In this document: positions 36,686-45,319 of the stretch, one piece after another
Numbering within the stretch: the first letter of the stretch is position 1
Layout of the letters: the number at the start of each line of letters is the position of its first letter
From: an uncultured Prevotellaceae bacterium
Lineage (GTDB): Bacteria; Bacteroidota; Bacteroidia; Bacteroidales; Bacteroidaceae
Reading direction: 5' to 3'
Length of the DNA stretch: 64,000 nt
NCBI GenBank assembly: GCA_947176895.1
Contig: CAMWSK010000001.1
Coordinates: forward strand, 124,001 to 188,000
Notes under the pieces: model-generated
Databases searched by the model: none
The model's input: only the letters and a program-made list of their open reading frames with translations
What the model was told of the DNA's origin: nothing
Program-made: the position numbers and the translations under genes

Positions 36686-38491
36686 ATGGAAATATCTGAA
36701 CACATACGCGGAATCATCACCAACCTGCCCGAAACGCCCGGTTGTTACCAGTATCTGGACGAAAAGGGCACCATCATCTATGTGGGTAAAGCCAAGAACC
36801 TGAAGCGAAGGGTGAACAGTTATTTCCACAACCCGCGGCAAACGGCCAAGACCGCCCAGCTGGTGAAACACATCCGCGACATCAAATACATCGTGGTGAA
36901 CACCGAAGAGGACGCCCTGCTTTTGGAAAACAACCTCATCAAGCAGTGGAACCCACGCTACAACATCCTGCTGAAAGACGGGAAGACCTATCCCAGCATC
37001 GTTGTCACGCACGAACCCTTCCCACGCATTTTTCCCACACGCCGCATCAACAAAGGCACAGGTACCTATTTCGGCCCCTACAGCCACCAGCCCACGATGA
37101 CTCTTTTGCTGGAACTTATCAGAAAACTCTATCCGCTGCGCACTTGCAACACCCCCATGTTACCCGAAAATATCGAAAAAGGGAAATATCGCGAGTGCCT
37201 GGAATATCATATCCACAACTGCGCGGCTCCCTGTATAAATAAGGTAAGCCGGGAGGAATATGGCCGTTGGGTGGCCGAGGCCATGGAAATCTTGAGGGGA
37301 AACACGCGCCAGACAGAACAGCAGATGATGGATGAGATGAAGGCTTTGGCAGCGGAAATGCGCTTTGAAGAAGCCGAGCAAGTAAAGCGAAAATACTTGC
37401 TTTTAGACAATTATCGCAGCAAGAGCGAGGTGGTGAGTTCGGTGCTCCATAACATCGACGTCTATAACATCGAGGTGGACGACCGCGTGGCCTATGTCAA
37501 CTACCTGCACGTTGCAAACGGCTGTATCACACAGGCTTTCACCTTCGAAATAAAGAAATCTCTGGATGAAACGGAAGAGGAACTGCTGGTGTTGGGCATA
37601 GGAGAAATGCGCGAGCGATATCCCAGCCATAGCCGCGAAATCATTCTTCCGTTCCACGTGGAACTTGAGTTAGAGGGGGTTACCTTCACCGTGCCGCAAA
37701 AGGGCGATAAAAGAAAACTTTTGGGCTTGTCGAAACTCAACGTAATGCAGTATAAAAAGGACCGGATGCAACAGGCCGACAAACTCAATCCCGAACAAAA
37801 AGGCACACGTCTGATGATGGAATTGCAGAAGACCCTGGGACTGCCTGCCCTACCCCGCCGCATCGAATGTTTCGACAACAGTAACTCGCAAGGCACCGAT
37901 GCGGTGGCCGGGTGCGTGGTGTTTGACATGGGAAGACCCAACAAGCAGGAATACCGCAAATACATCATCAAAACAGTGGACGGCCCCGATGACTATGCCT
38001 CGATGAAAGAAGTGGTGCGCCGCCGGTATACCCGCATCCGCGACGAAAAGGGACAGATGCCCGACCTGATCATCACCGATGGCGGACAGGGACAGATGGA
38101 AGTGGTGCGACAGGTGGTAGAGGACGAATTACACCTGAACATACCCATCGCCGGACTGGCCAAGGACAAGCGCCACCGCACCAACGAACTGCTTTTCGGT
38201 CATCCCGCACAAGTGGTGGGATTAAAGACGGACAGCCAACTGTTTCATCTCCTGACTTATATCCAGGACGAGGTGCACCGATACGCCATCACCTTCCACC
38301 GCGAAAAACGCAGCAAGCACCAGCTGAGCAGCGAGCTGGACGAAATCAAGGGCATCGGCGTGAAGACGAAAGAGCTATTGATAAAGACTTTCCACAGCCT
38401 CAAACGCATCAAAGAGACTCCGGAGGAGGAACTCGCCAAGGCCATCGGGCCGGCCAAGGCGCGTCTGCTGACCGAATATTTCAAGAAATAG
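36686..38491 (+). CDS. uvrC: UvrABC system protein C
   Basis: UvrC makes the two incisions around bulky DNA lesions in nucleotide excision repair. The 601-residue protein has all parts: an N-terminal GIY-YIG nuclease (GCYQYLDEKGTIIYVGKAKNL), a UVR helical motif around residues 205-240 for UvrB contact, a C-terminal RNase H-like nuclease with DGPDDYASM and DLIITDGGQGQMEVV, and a helix-hairpin-helix tail (IKGIGVKTKELLIK). A second parS-like palindrome lies inside the coding sequence. Confidence 0.95.
   Translation: MEISEHIRGIITNLPETPGCYQYLDEKGTIIYVGKAKNLKRRVNSYFHNPRQTAKTAQLVKHIRDIKYIVVNTEEDALLLENNLIKQWNPRYNILLKDGKTYPSIVVTHEPFPRIFPTRRINKGTGTYFGPYSHQPTMTLLLELIRKLYPLRTCNTPMLPENIEKGKYRECLEYHIHNCAAPCINKVSREEYGRWVAEAMEILRGNTRQTEQQMMDEMKALAAEMRFEEAEQVKRKYLLLDNYRSKSEVVSSVLHNIDVYNIEVDDRVAYVNYLHVANGCITQAFTFEIKKSLDETEEELLVLGIGEMRERYPSHSREIILPFHVELELEGVTFTVPQKGDKRKLLGLSKLNVMQYKKDRMQQADKLNPEQKGTRLMMELQKTLGLPALPRRIECFDNSNSQGTDAVAGCVVFDMGRPNKQEYRKYIIKTVDGPDDYASMKEVVRRRYTRIRDEKGQMPDLIITDGGQGQMEVVRQVVEDELHLNIPIAGLAKDKRHRTNELLFGHPAQVVGLKTDSQLFHLLTYIQDEVHRYAITFHREKRSKHQLSSELDEIKGIGVKTKELLIKTFHSLKRIKETPEEELAKAIGPAKARLLTEYFKK
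37650..37665. promoter_or_regulatory. Second parS-like site, inside uvrC
   Basis: CGTTCCACGTGGAACT contains the perfect 14-bp palindrome GTTCCACGTGGAAC and matches 14 of 16 bases of the parS variant TGTTCCACGTGGAACA. It lies 1.9 kb from the site after mnmG; parS sites within genes are common. Confidence 0.45.
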
Positions 38492-38611
38492 TTCCCCCCT
38501 GCTCTATGCAGGCGAAAGAAAACCGCCAATTCCCATACCTATATTAACGTTAGTTTGATGATGCCACAATAAGGCTGACGATATGCCTAATTTCATTTTG
38601 TAGAGCATTCT

Positions 38612-38700
38612 AAATGCATGTGAATGTTTGGGGGAAAACATGTTCATCTTTTTGGAAAACATGTTCATGTTTTTCAAAAACGTCTTGATGTATTTTCGGG
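38612..38700 (+). repeat. Intergenic palindromic array, four units, AT-core type (array B3)
   Basis: Cores start at 38617 (CATGTGAATG), 38639 (CATGTTCATC), 38660 (CATGTTCATG) and 38681 (CGTCTTGATG), spaced 22, 21 and 21 bases. First and last units match those of the array at 30126 almost exactly. The 315-base gap between uvrC and dtd holds this array and the dtd promoter; the 120 bases after uvrC show nothing I can assign. Confidence 0.85.
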
Positions 38701-38767
38701 GACTTATGGACGGGATTTTACAGACAATTTAAGTTCATCGAACTCACGTTATATTAAAAGAATTGCA

Positions 38768-38775
38768 TAACTTTG
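38768..38775 (+). promoter_or_regulatory. -7 promoter box for dtd
   Basis: TAACTTTG lies 31 bases before the dtd start codon. Confidence 0.5.
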
Positions 38776-38806
38776 TGCTGGACTGATTAAAAAGAACGCA
38801 CAAACA

Positions 38807-39265
38807 ATGAGATTGGTTATTCAACGTGTTCGCCACGCCAGCGTCAGCATCGAAGAGCGGAAAGTGGGTGCCATAGGGCAAGGTCTGCTCATCCTGGCAG
38901 GCATCGAAGAAGCCGATACCCGCGAGGATATCGACTGGCTGTGCCGCAAGGTGACATCCATGCGCATCTTCGACGATGAGAACGGGGTGATGAACCGCAG
39001 CGTGACCGACGTGGACGGACAGATTCTGGTGGTGAGCCAGTTCACCTTGATGGCCAGCACGCGCAAGGGCAACCGCCCCAGCTACATCCGGGCCGCCCGC
39101 CCCGAAACGGCCATCCCCCTGTATGAGGCTTTCGTGGAGCAGCTGAAACAACTCACCGGCAAGGATGTTCCCACGGGAGTGTTCGGTGCCGACATGCAGG
39201 TGGAACTGGTGAACGACGGCCCCGTGACCATTCTCATGGACTCGAAGAACCCTCACGATTTTTAA
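38807..39265 (+). CDS. dtd: D-aminoacyl-tRNA deacylase
   Basis: Dtd removes D-amino acids, and glycine from tRNA-Ala, keeping translation chirally clean. The 152-residue protein has the family size and its signature motifs: SQFTLMAST, GNRPSYIRAA and a C-terminal TGVFGADMQVELVNDGPVTI. It has its own -7 box and is followed 6 bases later by the MazG-like gene, and then deoC, suggesting a small nucleotide and tRNA housekeeping operon. Confidence 0.93.
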   Translation: MRLVIQRVRHASVSIEERKVGAIGQGLLILAGIEEADTREDIDWLCRKVTSMRIFDDENGVMNRSVTDVDGQILVVSQFTLMASTRKGNRPSYIRAARPETAIPLYEAFVEQLKQLTGKDVPTGVFGADMQVELVNDGPVTILMDSKNPHDF

Positions 39266-39271
39266 AGAACG

Positions 39272-39577
39272 ATGACCATCAAGGAAGCACAAGAACAGGT
39301 AGACCAATGGATACGGAGCACGGGGGCCGGCTACTTCAGCGAGCTGACCAACATGGCCGTGCTGACCGAGGAGGTGGGCGAACTGGCCCGCTGCGTCAGC
39401 CGCACCTACGGAGACCAACGCCCCAAACCGGGCGAGGTGCTGGACATGGCCGAGGAGATGGCCGATGTGCTGTGGGTGTTGATGGCCCTGGCCAATCAAA
39501 CAGGTGTGGACCTGAGCGAAAGTCTTAAGGCAAACCTTAAGAAAAAATCCGAAAGAGACAAGAACAGATTTTTATAA
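39272..39577 (+). CDS. MazG-like nucleotide pyrophosphohydrolase
   Basis: The 101-residue all-alpha protein carries the MazG-type metal-binding pattern EEVGE near residues 32-36 and EEMADVLW further on. Such enzymes hydrolyse nucleoside triphosphates to monophosphates, often clearing non-canonical nucleotides; the exact substrate is not visible. It follows dtd by 6 bases and precedes deoC by 30 bases. Confidence 0.85.
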   Translation: MTIKEAQEQVDQWIRSTGAGYFSELTNMAVLTEEVGELARCVSRTYGDQRPKPGEVLDMAEEMADVLWVLMALANQTGVDLSESLKANLKKKSERDKNRFL

Positions 39578-39607
39578 TAAACTATATATCAATAAAATAT
39601 AAAGACT

Positions 39608-40495
39608 ATGGAAGAGCAGAACAAGTACGAGAAAATGTTGGCCATGTATGATACCAACTTAGACGACGCCCAGGTGGCTGCCGCCGTGAAAGACCTTCTC
39701 AGCCGGCACATGCAGGAGAACATGACTCCCGAAGTGAAGAAATTTCTGTTCGGAAGCATCGAGCTGACCACCTTGAAAACCACCGATAGCGAGGAGAGCG
39801 TTCTGAAATTCACCGAGCGCGTGAACGACTTTGCCAACGACTATCCTGCCCTGCCCCACGTGGCCACCATCTGTGTGTATCCCAACTTTGCGTCCATCGT
39901 GAGTCAAAGCCTGGAGGTGGAAGGCGTGGAGGTGGCTTGCGTGAGCGGCTGTTTCCCCTCGTCACAGACCTTCCTGGAAGTAAAGGTTGCCGAAACGTCA
40001 TTGGCCTTGAGAGACGGAGCTACGGAGATTGACATTGTGATGAGCGTGGGCAAGTTCCTGAGCGGAGACTATGAAAGCGTGTGCGATGAAATCAGCGAGT
40101 TGAAATCCATCTGCGGCGACAAGAAGATGAAGGTGATTCTGGAAAGCGGCATGCTCAACGCCGGCCAGGTGAAGAAGGCTTCGTTGCTGGCCATGTACGC
40201 CGGTGCCGACTACATCAAGACCAGCACAGGCAAGGAAAAGCCTGCCGCCACTCCCGAGGCTGCATACGTGATGTGTCAGGCCATCAAGGAATACCACGAA
40301 AAGACGGGCATACAGATTGGCTTCAAGCCTGCCGGAGGCCTCAACACCGTGGAGGACGCCGTGGCCATGTACACCATCGTGAAGGAGGTTCTGGGCGAGA
40401 AGTGGCTCACCAACCAGTGGTTCCGCATGGGCACCAGCCGCTTGGCCAACCTGTTGCTGAGCGACATCGAAGGAACGGAAATCAACTATTTCTAA
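39608..40495 (+). CDS. deoC: Deoxyribose-phosphate aldolase
   Basis: DeoC splits 2-deoxyribose-5-phosphate into glyceraldehyde-3-phosphate and acetaldehyde when deoxynucleosides are used as carbon source. The 295-residue protein has the Schiff-base lysine in YIKTSTGK (near residue 203), EIDIVMSVGKFLSGD, and the GFKPAGGLNTVEDA loop. It is longer than the E. coli enzyme owing to an N-terminal extension of about 40 residues, as in other Bacteroidales. It lies 12 bases before an OmpA-family lipoprotein gene. Confidence 0.93.
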   Translation: MEEQNKYEKMLAMYDTNLDDAQVAAAVKDLLSRHMQENMTPEVKKFLFGSIELTTLKTTDSEESVLKFTERVNDFANDYPALPHVATICVYPNFASIVSQSLEVEGVEVACVSGCFPSSQTFLEVKVAETSLALRDGATEIDIVMSVGKFLSGDYESVCDEISELKSICGDKKMKVILESGMLNAGQVKKASLLAMYAGADYIKTSTGKEKPAATPEAAYVMCQAIKEYHEKTGIQIGFKPAGGLNTVEDAVAMYTIVKEVLGEKWLTNQWFRMGTSRLANLLLSDIEGTEINYF

Positions 40496-40507
40496 ACGAT
40501 TTGTATC

Positions 40508-41356
40508 ATGAAGAGAAGAAACCTGCTGCTGTTGGCCTGCTCGCCCCTTCTGTTCACCTCCTGTCTGGTGACCAAGAAGCAATACCATTGGTCTGAACGG
40601 GGAAGGATGGCGGCGCTCTTCAGCCGCGATTCACTGGCCGACCTGCTCGCCACCAGCCGCTCGGAGGCGGACAGCCTGACCCATGACAAAAACGCCTTGA
40701 TGAAGGACACCGCCTCGCTGAACAAGAGCCTGCGCTCCTACAAAGGCTTATTGGCCAACAGCAACCACGAAAACGAACGCCTGAACAGCCAAAACAAAGA
40801 GCTTAACAACCAGTTGGGGCAAAACCAACAGACCATCCTTGAACTGCAAAACATGATCAAGGAACAGAACCAGCGCGTGAAAGCCTTGCTGGACAACGTA
40901 AAAAATGCGCTTAACGGCTTTTCAAGCGATGAACTGACGGTACACGAAGAGGGCGGAAAGGTGTATGTGGCCATGAGCGACAAGCTGTTGTTTGAATCGG
41001 CCTCGGCCAACGTGAACGAACAAGGCAAAAAGGCCTTGGGCAAGTTGAGCGAGGTGCTGAACAAACAGACGGATATCGATGTCTTTATCGAAGGACACAC
41101 CGACAGTGTACCCATCCGCACACCGATATTCAAAGACAACTGGGATTTGAGTGTTATACGAGCCACCTCGGTGGTGCGCATCCTCACGGATGATTATCAG
41201 GTGTCTCCCCTGCAGATCCAGCCCTGCGGTCGCGGCGAGTTCCGCCCCGTGGCAGACAATCAAACGCCGGAAGGACGGTCCAGAAACCGCCGCACGGAAA
41301 TCATCATTGCGCCCAAACTGGACAAGCTCTACCAAATGCTCAACGAAGCGCAATGA
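40508..41356 (+). CDS. OmpA-family lipoprotein with coiled coil
   Basis: The 282-residue protein has a lipoprotein signal ending in LLFTSC (Cys 19), a long coiled-coil region (~40-135, rich in Leu, Asn, Gln, Lys) and a C-terminal OmpA peptidoglycan-binding domain (~155-275; FIEGHTDSVPIRT, DLSVIRATSVVRIL, NRRTEIIIAP). It probably tethers the outer membrane to the cell wall. It is the last plus-strand gene of the dtd-deoC run and faces the polyprenyl synthase gene 20 bases away with no hairpin between them. Confidence 0.85.
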   Translation: MKRRNLLLLACSPLLFTSCLVTKKQYHWSERGRMAALFSRDSLADLLATSRSEADSLTHDKNALMKDTASLNKSLRSYKGLLANSNHENERLNSQNKELNNQLGQNQQTILELQNMIKEQNQRVKALLDNVKNALNGFSSDELTVHEEGGKVYVAMSDKLLFESASANVNEQGKKALGKLSEVLNKQTDIDVFIEGHTDSVPIRTPIFKDNWDLSVIRATSVVRILTDDYQVSPLQIQPCGRGEFRPVADNQTPEGRSRNRRTEIIIAPKLDKLYQMLNEAQ

Positions 41357-41376
41357 CGCTCCTGTAGAAAAAAAAG

Positions 41377-42360
41377 CTAAAGTTCCCGCCCCACCACAAA
41401 ATGGGCATAGGCACGCAGGGCATCCGTCACCTCGACGGGTGCCCTGCCCGGTTCCAACCGGGCTATAGCCTCATCGGCCAGACGGTTCATCTGGCCGGTG
41501 GCATAATCTATGCCTCCACCCTCGTGGGCCAATTGCACCATGCGGTGAATCTCGGCATCCGTGGCCTCTCCGTGCCGCACCCGCAAGGCCATGGCATGGT
41601 CTTCGGGCGTTCCGGCCTGTTGCAAGGCATATAAAAGAGGAAGGGTAAGCTTGCCCTCGCGCAGGTCGTTGCCCGCAGGCTTTCCGGATTGGTTCTGCCA
41701 ATCAAAATCAAAAATATCGTCACGCAACTGGAACGCACGCCCCAACAGATGGGCATAATGCGACATCTCCTCCACGGCCTTGTCGTCCTCTCCGTTGCCA
41801 CCCAGCATGGCACCCACACGGGCACTGGTGAAGAAAAGGGCTGCGGTCTTGCGGTCTATCACCTGATAATAAGGTTCGTCCGAAAACGTATCGCGATGGG
41901 TGAGGTCGAGCTGCAACAGTTCACCATCGGCCAGGTCTTGCCCAAGCTTGGCTATCAGCTCCATCACACCCAAGCTCCCCGACAACAGACAATGTTGCAT
42001 GGACTTGGAAAACAGATAATCCCCCACCAACACGGCGGCCTGCGCCCCCCAAAGAGCGTTGACCGAGGCCTGGCCGCGCCGCATATCACTCTCATCCACG
42101 ATGTCGTCGTGCACCAGACTGGCAGTATGCAGCATCTCCACCCCCACAGCCGCATGCAACACCTTGTCCGTCACCCGTCCGGCATAGCGGGCAGCCAGCA
42201 TCACCAGGATGGGACGCATACGCTTGCCTTGACGCTTTGCCAAATGGGTCAGCGCCATATCAAGTAACGGGTTATCGCTGCAAAGAGAATCGTTGAAAAG
42301 GGTTTGATAACGCTTCAAATCCTGTTCAACGGGGTGCATGATGAGTTCCAGTGGATTCAT
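41377..42360 (-). CDS. Polyprenyl diphosphate synthase
   Basis: This 327-residue all-helical enzyme extends isoprenoid chains by adding isopentenyl diphosphate. Both Asp-rich motifs are present: HDDIVDESD near residue 85 and LRDDIFDFD near residue 215, along with GKRMRP in the substrate-binding region. In Bacteroidales such enzymes make the side chain of menaquinone; the chain length cannot be read with certainty. Menaquinone is the partner of the fumarate reductase encoded at 30-34 kb. A -7 box lies 20 bases upstream, diverging from polA. Confidence 0.9.
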   Translation of the reverse strand: MNPLELIMHPVEQDLKRYQTLFNDSLCSDNPLLDMALTHLAKRQGKRMRPILVMLAARYAGRVTDKVLHAAVGVEMLHTASLVHDDIVDESDMRRGQASVNALWGAQAAVLVGDYLFSKSMQHCLLSGSLGVMELIAKLGQDLADGELLQLDLTHRDTFSDEPYYQVIDRKTAALFFTSARVGAMLGGNGEDDKAVEEMSHYAHLLGRAFQLRDDIFDFDWQNQSGKPAGNDLREGKLTLPLLYALQQAGTPEDHAMALRVRHGEATDAEIHRMVQLAHEGGGIDYATGQMNRLADEAIARLEPGRAPVEVTDALRAYAHFVVGREL

Positions 42361-42379
42361 TATAACGTTGATTTGATTG

Positions 42380-42387
42380 CAAATTTA
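42380..42387 (-). promoter_or_regulatory. -7 promoter box for the polyprenyl synthase gene
   Basis: The minus strand reads TAAATTTG, 19 bases before the start codon. Confidence 0.5.
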
Positions 42388-42420
42388 CGGAAAAATCCCC
42401 ACCCTCTCACTTTTTTTGTG

Positions 42421-42428
42421 TAATTTTG
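42421..42428 (+). promoter_or_regulatory. -7 promoter box for polA
   Basis: TAATTTTG lies 22 bases before the polA start codon, within the 90-base divergent interval. Confidence 0.55.
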
Positions 42429-42450
42429 AAAGGTAAAACCCGTACCGTTT

Positions 42451-45234
42451 ATGCAAAAACTATTCCTCCTGGACGCCTATGCGCTCATCTACCGAGCCTA
42501 CTATGCTTTCATAAAAAATCCGCGCATCAACTCAAAAGGCATGAACACAAGCGCCATCATGGGCTTTGTCAACACGCTGGAAGAGGTGGTCAAGAGCGAG
42601 CAGCCCACTCATCTGGCCGTAGCTTTCGACCCCAGCGGCCCCACGTTCCGCCACGAGGCCTACCCCGAATACAAGGCACAACGCGAAGCCACTCCCGAAG
42701 CCATTCGCGTGGCAGTGCCCGAAATCAAGCGCATCCTGGCCGCCTATCACATCCCCATACTGGAAGTTGAGGGCTTCGAGGCCGATGATGTGATCGGCAC
42801 CGTAGCCACACAATTGGCCTCGGAACAGATACACGTGTACATGATGACACCGGACAAGGACTACGCACAACTGGTGACTCCCCACATAACCATGTATCGC
42901 CCGTCCTTGGGAAACAAGGAAGCGGAAAGATTGGGACCCCAAGAGGTGATGGACAAATATGGGCTGACAGACTGCAGACAGGTGATCGACCTGCTGGGAT
43001 TGATGGGCGATGCCTCCGACAACATTCCCGGCTGCCCCGGCGTAGGAGAGAAGACCGCCGTGAAACTCATCGGCCAGTTTGGCAGCATCGAACAGTTGCT
43101 GCAGCGCACCGATGAACTGAAAGGGGCACTGAAACAGAAGGTGGAGGAAAACAAAGAGCAAATAAAGCAAAGCAAATGGCTGGCCACCATCAAAACGGAT
43201 GTGCCCATGCAGGCGGATTTGGACAGCATGGTTCTGTCTGAACCGAACATAGACGAGTTGAAAACCATCTATGAAAAACTGGAATTCCGTATGCTGCTGA
43301 AACGTTTCGAGGGTCAGACGAAGAAAACCGGAGAGGCCAAACCCGCAGTCGATAATGATGGCTATGCAGGGGATCTGTTCAGTATCAGCGAACCAACCGC
43401 CACATATGTGGCTGAACAGGACGCGCCCGCCGACAGTGACAAACGCACAATGGCTGACCTGGCCCCCCGTTACCATCTGGCCGACACGCCCGAAGCCATC
43501 CTTAAGATGGTGGAGACGCTGGCCGCCTACCCCACCCTATGCCTCGACACCGAAACCACCAGCACCGAGGCCATGCGTGCCAAACTGGTGGGCATGAGCT
43601 TCTGCGCGAAAGCCGGTGAGGCCTGGTACGTGCCCTACACTCCCGAGTTTCTGGAACTGCTTCGCCCCCTATATGAAAACCAAGAAACGCTGAAGGTGGG
43701 ACAGAATCTGAAGTACGATCTCACCGTATTGAAGAACCACGGGGTAGAACTGGGCGGAAAGATGTTCGACACCATGCTGGCCCACTACCTCGTCAGCCCC
43801 GAACTGCACCATGGCATGGACTATCTGGCTGAAATCTATCTCAACTACCGCACCATACACATCGAGGAACTCATCGGTCCCAAGGGCAAGAAACAAAAGA
43901 ATATGGCCGACCTCTCACCCGCAGACATCAAGGACTACGCCTGCGAGGATGCCGACATCACGCTGCAACTGAAAGAAAAACTGGAGGCTGAACTGAAGGA
44001 GAAAGGTTGCGATGAATTGTTCCGGACCGTGGAAATGCCATTGATGCCTGTGCTGGCCCGCATGGAGCACAACGGAGTGTGTATCGATGCCGACAGCCTG
44101 AAACAGACCAGCATTGAGTTCACAGCCATGCAAAACGCCATTGAAAAAGAGGTACACAAACTGGCAGGCATGGAGTTCAACGTCTCCTCGCCCAAACAAG
44201 TGGGCGAAGTGCTGTTCGACCATCTGCACCTGAACGACAAAGCCAAGAAGACCAAGACGGGTTCCTATGCCACCGGCGAGGACATCCTTCTCAGTCTGCA
44301 AGGCAAGCATCCCATAGTGGAAAAGATTTTGGAATATCGCGGACTGAAGAAATTGCTGAGCACCTACATAGACGCCCTGCCCCTGCTGGTGAATCCGGAC
44401 ACAGGCCACATCCACACCAGCTTCAACCAGGCCGTGGCACAGACCGGCCGCCTCTCCAGTTCCAATCCCAACCTTCAGAACATCCCCGTGCGCGACGCTT
44501 TGGGCAAAGAGGTGCGCAAGGTGTTCATCCCCGAACCCGGTGAAGTGTTCTTTTCTGCCGACTACAGCCAGATTGAATTACGTATCATGGCACACCTCAG
44601 CAGTGACGAGAACCTGATAGAGGCCTTCCTTGAAGGGCATGACATCCATGCCGCAACGGCGGCCAAGATTTTCCACAAAGACATCAGCGAAGTGACAAGC
44701 GACGAACGGAGACGCGCAAAAACAGCCAACTTCGGCATCATCTACGGCATCTCGGCCTTCGGGCTGGCCGAACGTCTGGGATGCAGCCGCTACGAAGCCC
44801 GTAACCTGATTGACGGCTACTTCGCCACTTACCCCAAAGTGAAGGCCTACATGGACAAGAGCATACAAATGGCCCGTGAACTGGGATACACCGAAACCGT
44901 CTTCCACCGCCGGCTCTCGCTGCCCGACATCAACAGCCGCAACGCCGTAGTCCGAGGCTATGCCGAGCGCAACGCCATCAACGCACCCATTCAGGGAACA
45001 GCCGCCGACATCATCAAGATTGCCATGATACGTGTGGACAAGCGGATGCGTGAAGAGGGCGTGAAAAGCAAAATGATACTGCAGGTGCACGATGAACTTA
45101 ACTTCTCCGTTCCCCAAGAAGAAAAAGAACTGATGCAGCGTCTGGTGACCGAAGAAATGCAACAGGCCGCCTGTCTTCGTGTGCCTTTGGTGGCCGATTC
45201 CGGCTGGGGCAAGAACTGGCTGGAAGCACATTAA
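42451..45234 (+). CDS. polA: DNA polymerase I
   Basis: PolA removes RNA primers and fills gaps in replication and repair. The 927-residue protein has three domains: 5'-3' exonuclease (1-~290; FEADDVIGT, SDNIPGCPGVGEKTA), a 3'-5' exonuclease that keeps its metal residues (LDTETTS near residue 366 and later Asp in YACEDAD), so proofreading looks intact, and the polymerase domain with DYSQIELRIMAHLS, RRAKTANFGIIYG and QVHDEL. A -7 box lies just upstream and ychF follows after 85 bases with its own promoter. Confidence 0.95.
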   Translation: MQKLFLLDAYALIYRAYYAFIKNPRINSKGMNTSAIMGFVNTLEEVVKSEQPTHLAVAFDPSGPTFRHEAYPEYKAQREATPEAIRVAVPEIKRILAAYHIPILEVEGFEADDVIGTVATQLASEQIHVYMMTPDKDYAQLVTPHITMYRPSLGNKEAERLGPQEVMDKYGLTDCRQVIDLLGLMGDASDNIPGCPGVGEKTAVKLIGQFGSIEQLLQRTDELKGALKQKVEENKEQIKQSKWLATIKTDVPMQADLDSMVLSEPNIDELKTIYEKLEFRMLLKRFEGQTKKTGEAKPAVDNDGYAGDLFSISEPTATYVAEQDAPADSDKRTMADLAPRYHLADTPEAILKMVETLAAYPTLCLDTETTSTEAMRAKLVGMSFCAKAGEAWYVPYTPEFLELLRPLYENQETLKVGQNLKYDLTVLKNHGVELGGKMFDTMLAHYLVSPELHHGMDYLAEIYLNYRTIHIEELIGPKGKKQKNMADLSPADIKDYACEDADITLQLKEKLEAELKEKGCDELFRTVEMPLMPVLARMEHNGVCIDADSLKQTSIEFTAMQNAIEKEVHKLAGMEFNVSSPKQVGEVLFDHLHLNDKAKKTKTGSYATGEDILLSLQGKHPIVEKILEYRGLKKLLSTYIDALPLLVNPDTGHIHTSFNQAVAQTGRLSSSNPNLQNIPVRDALGKEVRKVFIPEPGEVFFSADYSQIELRIMAHLSSDENLIEAFLEGHDIHAATAAKIFHKDISEVTSDERRRAKTANFGIIYGISAFGLAERLGCSRYEARNLIDGYFATYPKVKAYMDKSIQMARELGYTETVFHRRLSLPDINSRNAVVRGYAERNAINAPIQGTAADIIKIAMIRVDKRMREEGVKSKMILQVHDELNFSVPQEEKELMQRLVTEEMQQAACLRVPLVADSGWGKNWLEAH

Positions 45235-45246
45235 GGCAGAAAAGAT

Positions 45247-45277
45247 TTTGCTATTTTTCCACTTTGCGCTATCTTTG
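45247..45277 (+). promoter_or_regulatory. Promoter of the ychF-lgt genes
   Basis: TTTG at 45247-45250 and TATCTTTG at 45270-45277 are separated by 19 bases, a near-consensus Bacteroides promoter, 42 bases before ychF. Confidence 0.75.
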
Positions 45278-45319
45278 CAGTTTGTAAATAAACCATTTAG
45301 ACATTATATAAAAAAAGAT

